Assembly: GCA_937990735.1 (NCBI GenBank)
Contig: CALKQT010000095.1
Coordinates: forward strand, 1-58,768
DNA: 58,768 nt
DNA from: an uncultured Campylobacter sp.
Lineage (GTDB): Bacteria; Campylobacterota; Campylobacteria; Campylobacterales; Campylobacteraceae
Reading direction: 5' to 3'
Part shown: piece after piece, positions 44,439 through 53,048 of the stretch
How positions within the stretch are numbered: position 1 is the first letter of the stretch
Layout of the letters: each line of letters begins with the position of its first letter
Notes under the pieces: model-generated
Databases searched by the model: none
What the model saw: the letters and a program-made list of their open reading frames with translations, nothing else
What the model was told of the DNA's origin: nothing
Translations under genes and position numbers: made by a program

Positions 44439-45364
44439 CGTGCGCTCCTGTTTAAATTTATCGTATGAAGTATCGCCATTCGCATCGCCTCGCCGTTTTC
44501 TACCTGATCTAAAACGCAGCTATAGCGCGGATCGTCGGCTACGTCGGAGTTGATCTCCACGCCGCGATTGATCGGGCCTGGGTGCATTATCATGACGCCC
44601 TCTTTCGCCGCTTGCATGCGCCTCGCGGTAAGTCCGAAAAATTTTGAGTATTCGCGCACGCTCGGGAAGCTCGGCTCGCCGTCTTGCCGCTCAAGCTGAA
44701 TTCTAAGCATGATGATGACGTCGGCGCCCTCGATCGCCTCCTCTACGCTTTTGCATATCGGGCAGCCGAACGCGTCGCAGTCGCGCAGCATCATCGGAGG
44801 GCCGAATAGCCGCACGTTTATGCCGAGCTTTTGCATCGCCCAGATGTCGCTTCTAGCCACGCGCGAGCGAAATATATCGCCGATGATCGCGACGTTTAAA
44901 TTCTCGATCCTGCCCTTGTGCTCGCTGATCGTAAAAAGATCCAGCAGCGCCTGGCTCGGGTGCTCGTTCAGCCCGTCGCCCGCATTTACGATCGATGCGT
45001 CGCAGTTGGCCGCTACAAATTTCGCCGCGCCCGAGCAGCTGTGGCGCAGCACGAAGATATCGGTGCGCATCGCCTGCATATTTCTGATAGTGTCGATCAG
45101 CGTCTCGCCCTTTTTCGTGCTGCTGTCCGCAGCGGTGAAATTTACGCTGTCTGCGCCCAGGCGCTTGGCTGCGATCTCAAAGCTGGTGCGGGTGCGAGTA
45201 GAGTTTTCGAAAAACGCGTTGATGACCGTTTTGCCGCGAAGCGAGTCGGATTTTTTGACGTCAGAGCGGTTGAGCGCTTTAAACTCGCGCGCTAGATCTA
45301 TAAAGTCGTAGATGTCCTCGCGACTCAGATCCTGCGCGCTAAGAAGATGCTTTAGCTTATACAT
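44435..45364 (-). CDS. pyrB: Aspartate carbamoyltransferase catalytic subunit
   Basis: 309 residues. Carbamoyl-phosphate loop FENSTRTRTSFE near residue 53, AADSSTKKGETL (~78), HPSQALLDLFTI (~133) and the C-terminal HPGPINRGVEI (~262). Makes carbamoyl-aspartate, the substrate of PyrC encoded directly downstream. No pyrI regulatory subunit is adjacent, as is usual in this group. GGAGAGGG precedes the ATG. Confidence 0.96.
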   Translation of the reverse strand: MYKLKHLLSAQDLSREDIYDFIDLAREFKALNRSDVKKSDSLRGKTVINAFFENSTRTRTSFEIAAKRLGADSVNFTAADSSTKKGETLIDTIRNMQAMRTDIFVLRHSCSGAAKFVAANCDASIVNAGDGLNEHPSQALLDLFTISEHKGRIENLNVAIIGDIFRSRVARSDIWAMQKLGINVRLFGPPMMLRDCDAFGCPICKSVEEAIEGADVIIMLRIQLERQDGEPSFPSVREYSKFFGLTARRMQAAKEGVMIMHPGPINRGVEINSDVADDPRYSCVLDQVENGEAMRMAILHTINLNRSAR

Positions 45365-45643
45365 TCCCTCTCCTTTTTTGGGCCGAATTTCAGCCGTAAT
45401 TGTATAAAAAAATCTCTGATAAAATTTTAAAATTTAAGAGCGGGGCTCAAATTTAGACGCGGAATTTTGCTTGAAATTTCATTTGAGTTCGCATACGAAG
45501 CGCGAGCGGAATTTTAGAGTAAAATTTAAAAATTTTGGGATTAAATTTGAGCTTCTTGAGCGAAAATTTTAAAAAATCCGCCGCGCCGTTTACGTAAAAT
45601 TTTAAAGCTTTACGCGCAGCTGGCGGCCATAAAAACAAAGAAT

Positions 45644-46174
45644 TTAAAGCTTATTTAAATACTTTATATAATTTTTCGCGCTATTTTCTACGGCTTGCTC
45701 GCTTTTATCGTAAGTAAAGCCGTATGAGACGAAATTTGGTAGCGTAACTGCGCCGACAAAATTAAATGTAGCCTTAAATGGCGCTAGCACCTCATCTACG
45801 CTAAAGCCCACAATGCCGTTTTTAGAGTAGTTTGCCTCGGTCGCGCCAAGCGAGATCGCAAGCGCGAATTTTTTACCTTTAAGCTTGCCGCCGCTCTCTG
45901 CGCCATAAGCCCAGCCGCGCGTAAAAACGTCCTCAAACCACTGCTTAAGAAGCGGCGTGCAGTTTGAAAAACGAAACGGAAACTGAAGCACGATTTTATC
46001 GTGGCTTTCGAGCAGCTTTTGCTCCTTTTCCACATCGATTTTAAAATCCGCATAAAGCGCGTAAAGATCATGAAGCTCGAACTTATCAGGATGCGCTAGC
46101 ACAGCATCCATCCAGCAGCGGTTTACAAGCGAGTTTTCGATATTTGGATGAGCCAAAATAATGAGAGTTTTCAT
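45644..46174 (-). CDS. Flavodoxin-fold NAD(P)H oxidoreductase (KefF/MdaB-like)
   Basis: 176 residues of the Flavodoxin_2 family. The FMN phosphate loop is LAHPNIENSLVNR near residue 7; QFPFRFSNCTPLLKQWFEDVF (~64) and GWAYG (~87) are the typical quinone-reductase stretch; SLGATEANY (~110) follows. It would reduce quinones or nitro compounds with NAD(P)H, possibly protecting against electrophiles. No Kef transporter gene is adjacent, so KefF identity is not supported. Monocistronic. Confidence 0.85.
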   Translation of the reverse strand: MKTLIILAHPNIENSLVNRCWMDAVLAHPDKFELHDLYALYADFKIDVEKEQKLLESHDKIVLQFPFRFSNCTPLLKQWFEDVFTRGWAYGAESGGKLKGKKFALAISLGATEANYSKNGIVGFSVDEVLAPFKATFNFVGAVTLPNFVSYGFTYDKSEQAVENSAKNYIKYLNKL

Positions 46175-46737
46175 TTTTATCCTTGTAAATTTGAAATTGC
46201 GGGGCGCATTATAGCCCTACTTCGTAAAATTTTTCTCGTTTTATCGCAAGCGACCTTAAATTCTAAAGCTTTACCAGCCGCTGCCCGCTTATCTTTAACA
46301 GCAGCTTCAAAGAGCGCGAGCTTTAAATTCCAAACTTCATTCACTACTCGCGCTTTATTTTAGAAATGCTTGCCCTGGGGGCACTCGTCGCGTTTTACAG
46401 AGGTTTACTACTTCTTTGCAAATATTCATATTACATTGCGGAGGCTCGCGCGAGCGAGTAAAATTTTAACGAAACCACGGCGCAGGGGAAATTTTAATAA
46501 AATTTAGCATCGTTTCTCTGCGAGCATTCGCCGCAATAAACAAATTTAAGCGAAATTTAGCCGCGCTTAAATTCTAAAGCTTTGTCCGTCGGTTCCGTCG
46601 TCGGGCTGCGGGTGCTCATCGCGCTCTTATGAGTGTCTGTCACGCTTTCGTGCAGGCTCGTTACGCTCCTGCGAAGACTTACCGCTTTCCTGCGGATAGT
46701 AGTTGTAACAAAAATTTTGAGTAAAATTTAGCGTAAT
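46175..46737. other. Gene-free stretch with repeated 3' ends of the next gene
   Basis: No intact gene. TTAAATTCTAAAGCTTT occurs at 46256-46272, 46567-46583 and, as the real gene end, at 46738-46754. Around the middle copy the minus strand reads ERDEHPQPDDGTDGQSFRI and a stop, a clear relative of the lipoprotein's last residues ERDDNSDPEEAAGRQSFRI. Further out, GC-rich CGCTCYTGCGA-like words repeat near 46620-46695. It looks like duplicated, decaying gene ends. Confidence 0.55.
46567..46623 (-). pseudogene. Duplicate of the lipoprotein 3' end
   Basis: Nineteen codons reading ERDEHPQPDDGTDGQSFRI plus TAA, matching the C-terminus of the gene at 46738-47571 at 11 of 19 positions and identical over QSFRI-stop DNA. 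Lies 170 bases beyond the real stop. Confidence 0.65.
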
Positions 46738-47571
46738 TTAAATTCTAAAGCTTTGCCTACCCGCCGCCTCTTCAGGATCTGAATTATCATCGCGCTCCTG
46801 CGAGCGCCCGCCGCGCGGCTCCTGTCTAGGCTGCACGCCAAAGCCCTCCAAGACCTTGCCTAAGCTCTCGTTCGCATCTTTTATAATTCCTTGCAGGCTT
46901 TGCCCCATCTGATCAAGATTTTTGCCCGCCTCGCGTGCCGCCGCCTCGCCCTGCTTTAACAGATCCTCGATCCTATCCGCGTTGCGAACAGCGAAATCGC
47001 TCAAGGCTTCGGGCGCCTTTTTCTGCAAATTTTGCAAGGCCTCGCCCAAAACTTTAGCATCGTTTGCAAGCTCATCTATCGTGGAGTTTAGATCGGATTT
47101 TTGCTTGCGCTCAAAGCCCTGCGGCACGGAGCCTTGCGTAGAATTTTGCCCCGAGCTATCCGCGCTTTTATTAAAATTTTGCCCTTTATTACTCGCGCTA
47201 AAATTCTGTTCCGAGCGCGCGCTTTGCTCGCGATTTTGCGCGTCCGATCCGCCGTCGCAGCCGCTTAAAACGCACGATGCGGCTAGCGCCAAAGTAAAAT
47301 TTCGCGCTGCATTTATAAAGCTAAAATCGTTTATAAAATTAAAATTTCTAGCGCGACCCGCCGAGATAAAATTTAGTCTGCCCTGCGCCGAGATAAAATT
47401 CTGCCCGCTGCCGATCTTGATAAAATTTCGCCCAACGTACGCTGAAGTAAAATTTCGCGCACCGCCCGCCGAAACGAAATTTCGCAGCCCTCCAAAGCCC
47501 GGCTCGCCGCTTGCTCGGATAAAATTCTGCGCCGAATCGCGTCCGCGCCTTTTCAAAATTCGTCTTTTCAA
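46738..47571 (-). CDS. Lipoprotein-like protein with N-terminal 9-aa repeat expansion
   Basis: 277 residues as annotated from ATG 47571. Residues 30-74 are five 9-residue repeats of the form RNFxSAxxx. A lipobox (LALAASCVLSGC, Cys105) and a downstream helical domain (~160-245; DELANDAKVLGEALQNLQ, RIEDLLKQGEAAAREAGK) show that the ancestral protein was a short lipoprotein. The repeats push the signal about 90 residues inward and no Met, GTG or suitable TTG lies between, so export may be lost or start elsewhere. Function unknown. Confidence 0.6.
   Translation of the reverse strand: MKRRILKRRGRDSAQNFIRASGEPGFGGLRNFVSAGGARNFTSAYVGRNFIKIGSGQNFISAQGRLNFISAGRARNFNFINDFSFINAARNFTLALAASCVLSGCDGGSDAQNREQSARSEQNFSASNKGQNFNKSADSSGQNSTQGSVPQGFERKQKSDLNSTIDELANDAKVLGEALQNLQKKAPEALSDFAVRNADRIEDLLKQGEAAAREAGKNLDQMGQSLQGIIKDANESLGKVLEGFGVQPRQEPRGGRSQERDDNSDPEEAAGRQSFRI
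47350..47484 (-). repeat. 27-bp in-frame tandem repeat, five units
   Basis: Five adjacent 27-base units code for RNFVSAGGA, RNFTSAYVG, RNFIKIGSG, QNFISAQGR and LNFISAGRA. Each has AATTT at its core (codons for Asn-Phe). Units differ at several positions, so the array is not a recent slippage product. Confidence 0.8.
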
Positions 47572-47582
47572 AATCCGCTCCT

Positions 47583-48713
47583 TTAAATTTCATCCCTTGC
47601 AATCGCGCTTGGAAGTCGCCCGAAAAACAGGTCGCTTCTAAGCTTCAAAAGCAAGCAGATAGCGATATCGGCGCTTTGCTCGCGGATGTAGTTTCGATCG
47701 CCCTTTAGATGAAATTCCCCGACGATCTGTTTGCCGCCCTGCTCCTTTGCGCCGATAAAAACCGTCCCTACGGGCTTTTGCGCACTTCCGCCGCCGGGGC
47801 CCGCGATACCGCTTACCGCGAGGGCAAAGCTCGCCCCGCTGCTTTGCAGCGCGCCCTCCAGCATCTCGCCCACGGTCTGCGCGCTTACCGCGCCGTAGCG
47901 AGCGAGCGTATCTTCGCCCACGTTGAGCCAGAGATTTTTTATCTCGTTGGCGTAGCTTACGAGCGAGCCGTCAAAAACGTCGCTCACGCCCGCGACCGCG
48001 CCGAATTTTGCGGCGATGAGCCCTGCGGTGCAGCTTTCGGCGAAAGTGATCTTAGCGCCTATTTCGCGCAGTCTATCCACCACAAAGCCCATAAAATCAC
48101 CGCCTTCGATGTAGCAGCTCTCATAATACTTGCCGACGCTTTGCAAAAACGCGTCCAGCGCTCCGAATTTCATCGCACTGGCGCGCACTAACAGCAAAAA
48201 GGAGCAGGGCCTACTGATCGTAAGCGAAATTTTATAACTGATCGCAAGGCTTTCTAGGCGCTGCTTTACGCTTTCGTATTCGCAATCGAATAGATAAAAG
48301 CTCTCGCCCGCATTCGGCGCGTCTTGGAGGATCGGCGGCAAGCTCTGCAAGCAAAGCGCCTTGATCACGTTTACCGAGCAGCCTCTGACGTTTAGCAGGA
48401 AGCTGTTTTTCGCCACCGTGCGCGCCATCGAGGGCGCTAGGGTTTCTCCATTTTTCAGCTCTAGCGAATCGAAAGAGAGCGTAGATAAAATTTTACCGAC
48501 GACTGCATAGGCGGAGTTTGCCGCAAAGATCGTGATAAAATCGTATGAATCGATCATCTTTTCAAGCGCGAAGGGCAAAACCTTATCGTTTTCGCTTAAG
48601 AATCTCAGATCGTCGATCCGCCCAAAAACTCGTTCGTAGCTGCGAGAAATATAGCTCATCAAAGCCGCGTCGTAGCGGATCTCCTCGCCGATTACAAGGA
48701 TGATATTTTTCAT
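47583..48713 (-). CDS. cinA: CinA-family protein (nicotinamide-nucleotide amidohydrolase-like)
   Basis: 376 residues from ATG 48713 (GAGGG eight bases upstream); an ATG at 48740 is less well placed. The N-terminal ~200 residues resemble the MoaB/COG1058 half (MKNIILVIGEEIRYDAAL), though degenerate. The C-terminal PncC/CinA domain is clear: TFAESCTAGLIAAKFGAVAGVSDVF (~225) and ALAVSGIAGPGGGSAQKPVGTV (~305), with catalytic Ser and Lys/Tyr-region residues. It would deamidate NMN to NaMN in NAD recycling. In C. jejuni a related gene also sits next to ileS. Confidence 0.88.
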   Translation of the reverse strand: MKNIILVIGEEIRYDAALMSYISRSYERVFGRIDDLRFLSENDKVLPFALEKMIDSYDFITIFAANSAYAVVGKILSTLSFDSLELKNGETLAPSMARTVAKNSFLLNVRGCSVNVIKALCLQSLPPILQDAPNAGESFYLFDCEYESVKQRLESLAISYKISLTISRPCSFLLLVRASAMKFGALDAFLQSVGKYYESCYIEGGDFMGFVVDRLREIGAKITFAESCTAGLIAAKFGAVAGVSDVFDGSLVSYANEIKNLWLNVGEDTLARYGAVSAQTVGEMLEGALQSSGASFALAVSGIAGPGGGSAQKPVGTVFIGAKEQGGKQIVGEFHLKGDRNYIREQSADIAICLLLKLRSDLFFGRLPSAIARDEI

Positions 48714-48759
48714 AAAGACCCTCATTAAATTTTCGCACATTATATCATAAACGCAGACT

Positions 48760-48777
48760 GCTCTTTCAGAGCTTTTT
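48760..48777 (+). terminator. Small hairpin plus T-run before ileS
   Basis: GCTCTTTCAGAGC (48760-48772) followed by TTTTT. Stem is only five pairs. It lies between the cinA and ileS start codons, so it could attenuate leader transcription of ileS; evidence is weak. Confidence 0.25.
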
Positions 48778-48831
48778 AATGGCGTTTTAGATAAACTTCA
48801 CAAATTTTTTAAGACACGAAAAGGTACAAAT

Positions 48832-51591
48832 ATGGACTACAAAGATACTCTCTTTCTTCCTACTACGGACTTTGCGATGCGAGGCGCACTGCCTCAAAAC
48901 GAACCTGCGCGGTTTAAGGCATGGTACGACGAGCGTAAAATTTACGAAAAGATGAAAGCTAGGCGCAAGGGCGCAAGCGTCAGCTTCAATATCCACGACG
49001 GCCCGCCGTACGCTAACGGGCACCTCCACATCGGCCATGCGCTGAATAAAATTTTAAAAGACATCATCACCAAAACCCATTATTTTTTCGGCGAGGATAT
49101 CCGCTACGTGCCGGGCTGGGACTGCCACGGTCTGCCGATCGAGCAGCAAGTAGAGATCAAGCTAGGCGAGCGGAAAAAATCGCTTTCAAAAGTGCAGATC
49201 CGCGAGCTTTGCAGACAGCACGCCAAAGAGTTCATCGACGTGCAGCGCAATGAATTTAAAGATATGGGGATTTTAGGCGACTGGGACGATCCGTATCTGA
49301 CGCTAAAATTTGAGTTTGAGGCTGAAATTTACAAGGCGCTCTGCCAGATCGCAAAAAAAGGAATTCTGATCGAGCGCTCAAAGCCCGTGTTTTGGAGCTG
49401 GGCGGCAAAAAGCGCGCTCGCAGAAGCCGAGGTCGAGTATAAAGACAAAGAGGACTACTCGATCTTCGTGGCGTTCGATCTAAGCGATGAAGCAAACGCT
49501 AAAATCGGCGCGAAAGGTGCCAAAGCGGTCATCTGGACGACCACGCCTTGGACGTTGCCCGCAAACGGCGCGATATCTTTAAACCCGAATGAAATTTACG
49601 CGCTGACGAGCGAAAATTTAATCCTTGCAAAACCTTTGGTCGAAAGCCTCGTAAGCCTGGGCATCACCGAGGGCAAGATCGTAAAAGAATTTAAGGCTGC
49701 CGAGCTTGAAGGTCTAAACGCGATCAATCCGCTAAACGATAGGGCTTCAAAGCTTATCCTCGGCGAGCACGTCCTGATGGACGGCGGCACCGGGCTCGTG
49801 CATACGGCTCCTGGGCACGGCGATGACGATTATTTCGTAGGGCTTAAATACGGCATCGAGGTGATTATGCCCGTGGATGAGGGCGGCTGTTTCGATCAAA
49901 CCCTTAAAACCAAAAAACTCTTCCGCGCAGACGTCGTAGACGAGTTCGTGGGGATGCATATTTTCAAAGCGAACGAGAAAATTTTAGAGCTTCTAGGCCC
50001 CGCGCTTATCAAATCCGGCAAATTCGTCCACTCCTATCCACACTGCTGGCGCACGCACAAGCCGGTAATCTACCGCGCGACAAAGCAGTGGTTTATCGCG
50101 ATGGACGAGCCAATGCCTAACGGCAAGACGCTGCGTCAGGTGGCGCTAGAGCAGATCGGAGGGGTTAAATTTTACCCGCAAAGCGGCATCAACCGCCTTA
50201 CCTCGATGATAGAAAACCGCCCTGATTGGTGTATCTCGCGCCAAAGGGATTGGGGCGTGCCGATTGCGTTTTTCCGCGATAAAAGCACCAAAGAGCCGAT
50301 CTTTGATGAGAAAATTTTAAATAATATCTACGAAATTTTTAAGGCTAAGGGCGCGGATGCTTGGTGGCAGATGGAAATTTCGGAGCTTTTGCCTCAGGAT
50401 AGCGGCTATAAGCCTGAAAATTTAGAAAAGGTGATGGATATCTTAGACGTTTGGTTCGATAGCGGCTCGACGTGGAAAGCGGTGCTACAAAGCGGCGCCT
50501 ACGATGCAGGCAAATTCCCCGCGGATATGTATCTTGAGGGCAGCGACCAACACCGCGGCTGGTTTCAAAGCTCACTGCTTCTAAGCTGCGCGATTAACGA
50601 ATGCGCGCCGTACAAGAGCATCCTCACACACGGATTTACCGTCGATGAGAAGGGTCAAAAGATGAGCAAGTCCGTCGGAAACGTCGTCTATCCGCAAGAG
50701 GTCGCAAAGAGCCACGGCGTGGAAATTTTACGCCTGTGGGTCGCGATGAGCGATTACTCGACCGATCTAAAGATCAGCGACAATATCCTAAAGCAGGTAA
50801 GCGAGCAATATCGCAAGATCCGCAATACGATAAGATTTCTGCTCGCAAGCACCAGTGATTTAAATGAGATCGAGACGAGCAATTTTACGCGGCTTGACCG
50901 CTGGATCCTAACGCGCGCGGTAAACGCCTTTGCGAGCGCGGAAGCAGCGTTTAGAAACTACGATTTTTCAAAGGGCTTCAACGCCTTGCTAAATTTCTTA
51001 AGCGCCGATTTGAGCGGAATTTATCTTGATATCTGCAAAGATAGGCTCTACTGCGACGCACCCGACGAGCCGCGCCGCAGAAGCGCGCAAAGCGCGATCG
51101 CTCTGATTACGCGAGCGCTGCTGCCTCTGATCGCGCCTACGCTAACATACACGATCGACGAAGTAATGCAGTTTGCGCCGCAAATCATTAAAGAGGGCAA
51201 GCAGGACGCTTTCGATCTAATCTACAAGCCGATAGAATTTGACGATTTTCTAGAATTTGACGAAATTTTAATCAAATCGAGGGAGAAATTTTTCGAGCTT
51301 ATCGACGCGCTTAAAAAGGACAAGATCATCAAATCGACGCTTGAGCTGGTTTTGCAGACGAGCTCGAACGAAATTTTATCAAACGACATCCTAGGCGTGG
51401 CGGATTGGTTTATGGTAAGCGACGTGGACACTCTGCAAAGCGAGGAGGCTCTGGCGGAGTTTAAGATAAACGACGAAATTTTCCGCCTCGTAAAATCATC
51501 GAAGCACAAATGCCCTAGATGCTGGAAATTTAACGCAAAAGAGCCCGATGAGCTCTGCCCGCGCTGCGCGAAGGTCATGCATGCTCGCTAA
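48832..51591 (+). CDS. ileS: Isoleucyl-tRNA synthetase
   Basis: 919 residues. Class I signatures: HIGH as PPYANGHLHIGHAL (~60-73) and KMSKS as KGQKMSKSVGN (~607-617). The editing domain spans ~190-400 (WTTTPWTLPANGAI at ~226). The C-terminal zinc knuckle has CPRCWKFN and CPRCAKVMH. GDWDDPYLT and DVWFDSGSTWKAVL are also typical. First gene of a tight plus-strand run to 57625. Start: ATG 48832 preceded by AAAAGG. The stop overlaps the next small ORF. Confidence 0.97.
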   Translation: MDYKDTLFLPTTDFAMRGALPQNEPARFKAWYDERKIYEKMKARRKGASVSFNIHDGPPYANGHLHIGHALNKILKDIITKTHYFFGEDIRYVPGWDCHGLPIEQQVEIKLGERKKSLSKVQIRELCRQHAKEFIDVQRNEFKDMGILGDWDDPYLTLKFEFEAEIYKALCQIAKKGILIERSKPVFWSWAAKSALAEAEVEYKDKEDYSIFVAFDLSDEANAKIGAKGAKAVIWTTTPWTLPANGAISLNPNEIYALTSENLILAKPLVESLVSLGITEGKIVKEFKAAELEGLNAINPLNDRASKLILGEHVLMDGGTGLVHTAPGHGDDDYFVGLKYGIEVIMPVDEGGCFDQTLKTKKLFRADVVDEFVGMHIFKANEKILELLGPALIKSGKFVHSYPHCWRTHKPVIYRATKQWFIAMDEPMPNGKTLRQVALEQIGGVKFYPQSGINRLTSMIENRPDWCISRQRDWGVPIAFFRDKSTKEPIFDEKILNNIYEIFKAKGADAWWQMEISELLPQDSGYKPENLEKVMDILDVWFDSGSTWKAVLQSGAYDAGKFPADMYLEGSDQHRGWFQSSLLLSCAINECAPYKSILTHGFTVDEKGQKMSKSVGNVVYPQEVAKSHGVEILRLWVAMSDYSTDLKISDNILKQVSEQYRKIRNTIRFLLASTSDLNEIETSNFTRLDRWILTRAVNAFASAEAAFRNYDFSKGFNALLNFLSADLSGIYLDICKDRLYCDAPDEPRRRSAQSAIALITRALLPLIAPTLTYTIDEVMQFAPQIIKEGKQDAFDLIYKPIEFDDFLEFDEILIKSREKFFELIDALKKDKIIKSTLELVLQTSSNEILSNDILGVADWFMVSDVDTLQSEEALAEFKINDEIFRLVKSSKHKCPRCWKFNAKEPDELCPRCAKVMHAR

Positions 51592-51691
51592 CCCCATAAG
51601 TCTCGGCTTCGTATTTTTTACGATCGCGCTGATCTGCGTAGCGACGGGCGTGGGGATCTATTTTGTGAATAAATTTAAGGATGGCAGATGA
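51581..51691 (+). CDS. 36-aa single-span membrane protein between ileS and gatA
   Basis: Too short for usual gene calls. ATG 51581 overlaps the end of ileS by 11 bases and its TGA overlaps the gatA ATG by four (ATGA). It reads MLANPISLGFVFFTIALICV then ATGVGIYFVNKFKDGR: one membrane helix with a positively charged end. C. jejuni has a small putative membrane gene (Cj1060c) at the same spot between ileS and gatA, so the position is conserved. Role unknown. Confidence 0.75.
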   Translation: MLANPISLGFVFFTIALICVATGVGIYFVNKFKDGR

Positions 51692-53046
51692 TAAGTTTGA
51701 AAGAGGCTCTAAAGCTGAGCGCGGATGAAATTTCGGCGCTTAGAGCGGAGCTAAAGGATAAAATTTTAAAAACCAAAGAGCTCGGCGCCTACGTCGAGCA
51801 GCTTACGGGCGAGGCTTTAAACATCAGCGGCGAGGGCGTGCCGATCGCGATCAAAGATAACATTCAGGTAAAAGATTGGAGCGTCACCTCGGCGAGTAAA
51901 ATTTTGCAAGGATACGTTGCGCCATACGACGCGACGGTGATCAAAAAGATACGCAAACGCGGTTTAGCGCCGTTTGGGCGAACGAATATGGATGAGTTTG
52001 CGATGGGAAGCACGACTGAGAGCTCATTTTACGGCAAAACTCTCAATCCGACCGATCACTCGCGCGTACCCGGCGGCAGTAGCGGCGGAAGCGCGGCTGC
52101 CGTAGCGGCAAATATCGCCGTCGCCGCACTCGGAAGCGATACGGGCGGCTCTATCCGCCAGCCGGCGGCATTTTGCGGCTGCGTAGGCTTTAAGCCGAGT
52201 TATGGCAGGGTCAGCCGCTACGGGCTCGCGGCGTATTCGAGCAGCCTCGATCAGATAGGACCGATCACGCGCAGCGTCGAGGACGCGGCGATTTTATACG
52301 ACATCATCGCAGGCCGCGACGAGATGGACAGCACGAGCTACGCGGGCGCTTACGAAAGCACCGCGGATAAGCTAAACGCAGATCGCAAGCTTAAGATCGC
52401 AGTTATAAAAAACTACGTGGACGAAGCCTCGCAGCAGGTCAAAGAGGCTTTAAATTTAACTATAGAAAAGCTAAAATCATTCGGGCACGAGATCGTTTAC
52501 CGCGATCTTTGTAGCTCCAAATACGACATCGCGACCTACTACATCATCGCAACCGCCGAGGCTAGCGCAAATTTAAGCCGCTACGACGGCGTGCGCTACG
52601 GAAACCGCGCGAAAGCTCTAAATTTAAAAGAGCTCTACGCCAACACCCGCGGCGAAGGATTTGGCGACGAGGTCAAAAGAAGGATGCTTCTAGGCACCTT
52701 CGTGCTAAGCAGCGGCTACTACGACGCGTATTACATCAAAGCACAGAAGGCAAGAGCCTTCATCAAAAGCGAATATGAGGAAATTTTAAAAGACGCCGAT
52801 TTGATCTTTATGCCGATCGCGCCGGGCGTGGCGTATAAATTCGGCGAGCTTAGCGATCCGCTTCGTGCATATCTTAGCGACATCTACACGATCGGCGTAA
52901 ATTTAGCGGGGCTTCCCGCGATCTCCGTGCCGGTAGCGAAAAACAAAGAGGCTCTTAATATCAGCGCGCAGCTCATCGGGCGCGCTTACGACGAACAAAC
53001 GGTGCTGGACGGCGGCTTGAGTTTAGAAAAAATCGTGAAAGGATAA
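51688..53046 (+). CDS. gatA: Glutamyl-tRNA(Gln) amidotransferase subunit A
   Basis: 452 residues of the amidase-signature family. The Ser-cisSer-Lys triad is readable: Lys in IAIKDNIQV (~57), cis-Ser in PGGSSGGSAAAV (~132) and nucleophile Ser in GSDTGGSIRQPAAFCG (~156). FKPSYGRVSRYGL (~175) is the GatA hallmark. With GatB and GatC it converts Glu-tRNA-Gln to Gln-tRNA-Gln; those genes are not in the window. Starts inside the stop of the small membrane gene. Confidence 0.96.
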   Translation: MISLKEALKLSADEISALRAELKDKILKTKELGAYVEQLTGEALNISGEGVPIAIKDNIQVKDWSVTSASKILQGYVAPYDATVIKKIRKRGLAPFGRTNMDEFAMGSTTESSFYGKTLNPTDHSRVPGGSSGGSAAAVAANIAVAALGSDTGGSIRQPAAFCGCVGFKPSYGRVSRYGLAAYSSSLDQIGPITRSVEDAAILYDIIAGRDEMDSTSYAGAYESTADKLNADRKLKIAVIKNYVDEASQQVKEALNLTIEKLKSFGHEIVYRDLCSSKYDIATYYIIATAEASANLSRYDGVRYGNRAKALNLKELYANTRGEGFGDEVKRRMLLGTFVLSSGYYDAYYIKAQKARAFIKSEYEEILKDADLIFMPIAPGVAYKFGELSDPLRAYLSDIYTIGVNLAGLPAISVPVAKNKEALNISAQLIGRAYDEQTVLDGGLSLEKIVKG

Positions 53047-53048
53047 GT

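Noticed and set aside
47350..47484. Possible CRISPR-like array
   Set aside because: Regular 27-base periodicity but no spacers; units are contiguous and coding.
46922..47641. 239-aa plus-strand frame opposite the repeat lipoprotein
   Set aside because: Antisense of the 27-bp repeats (repeating KFR/EIKF pattern); no ribosome site or domain.
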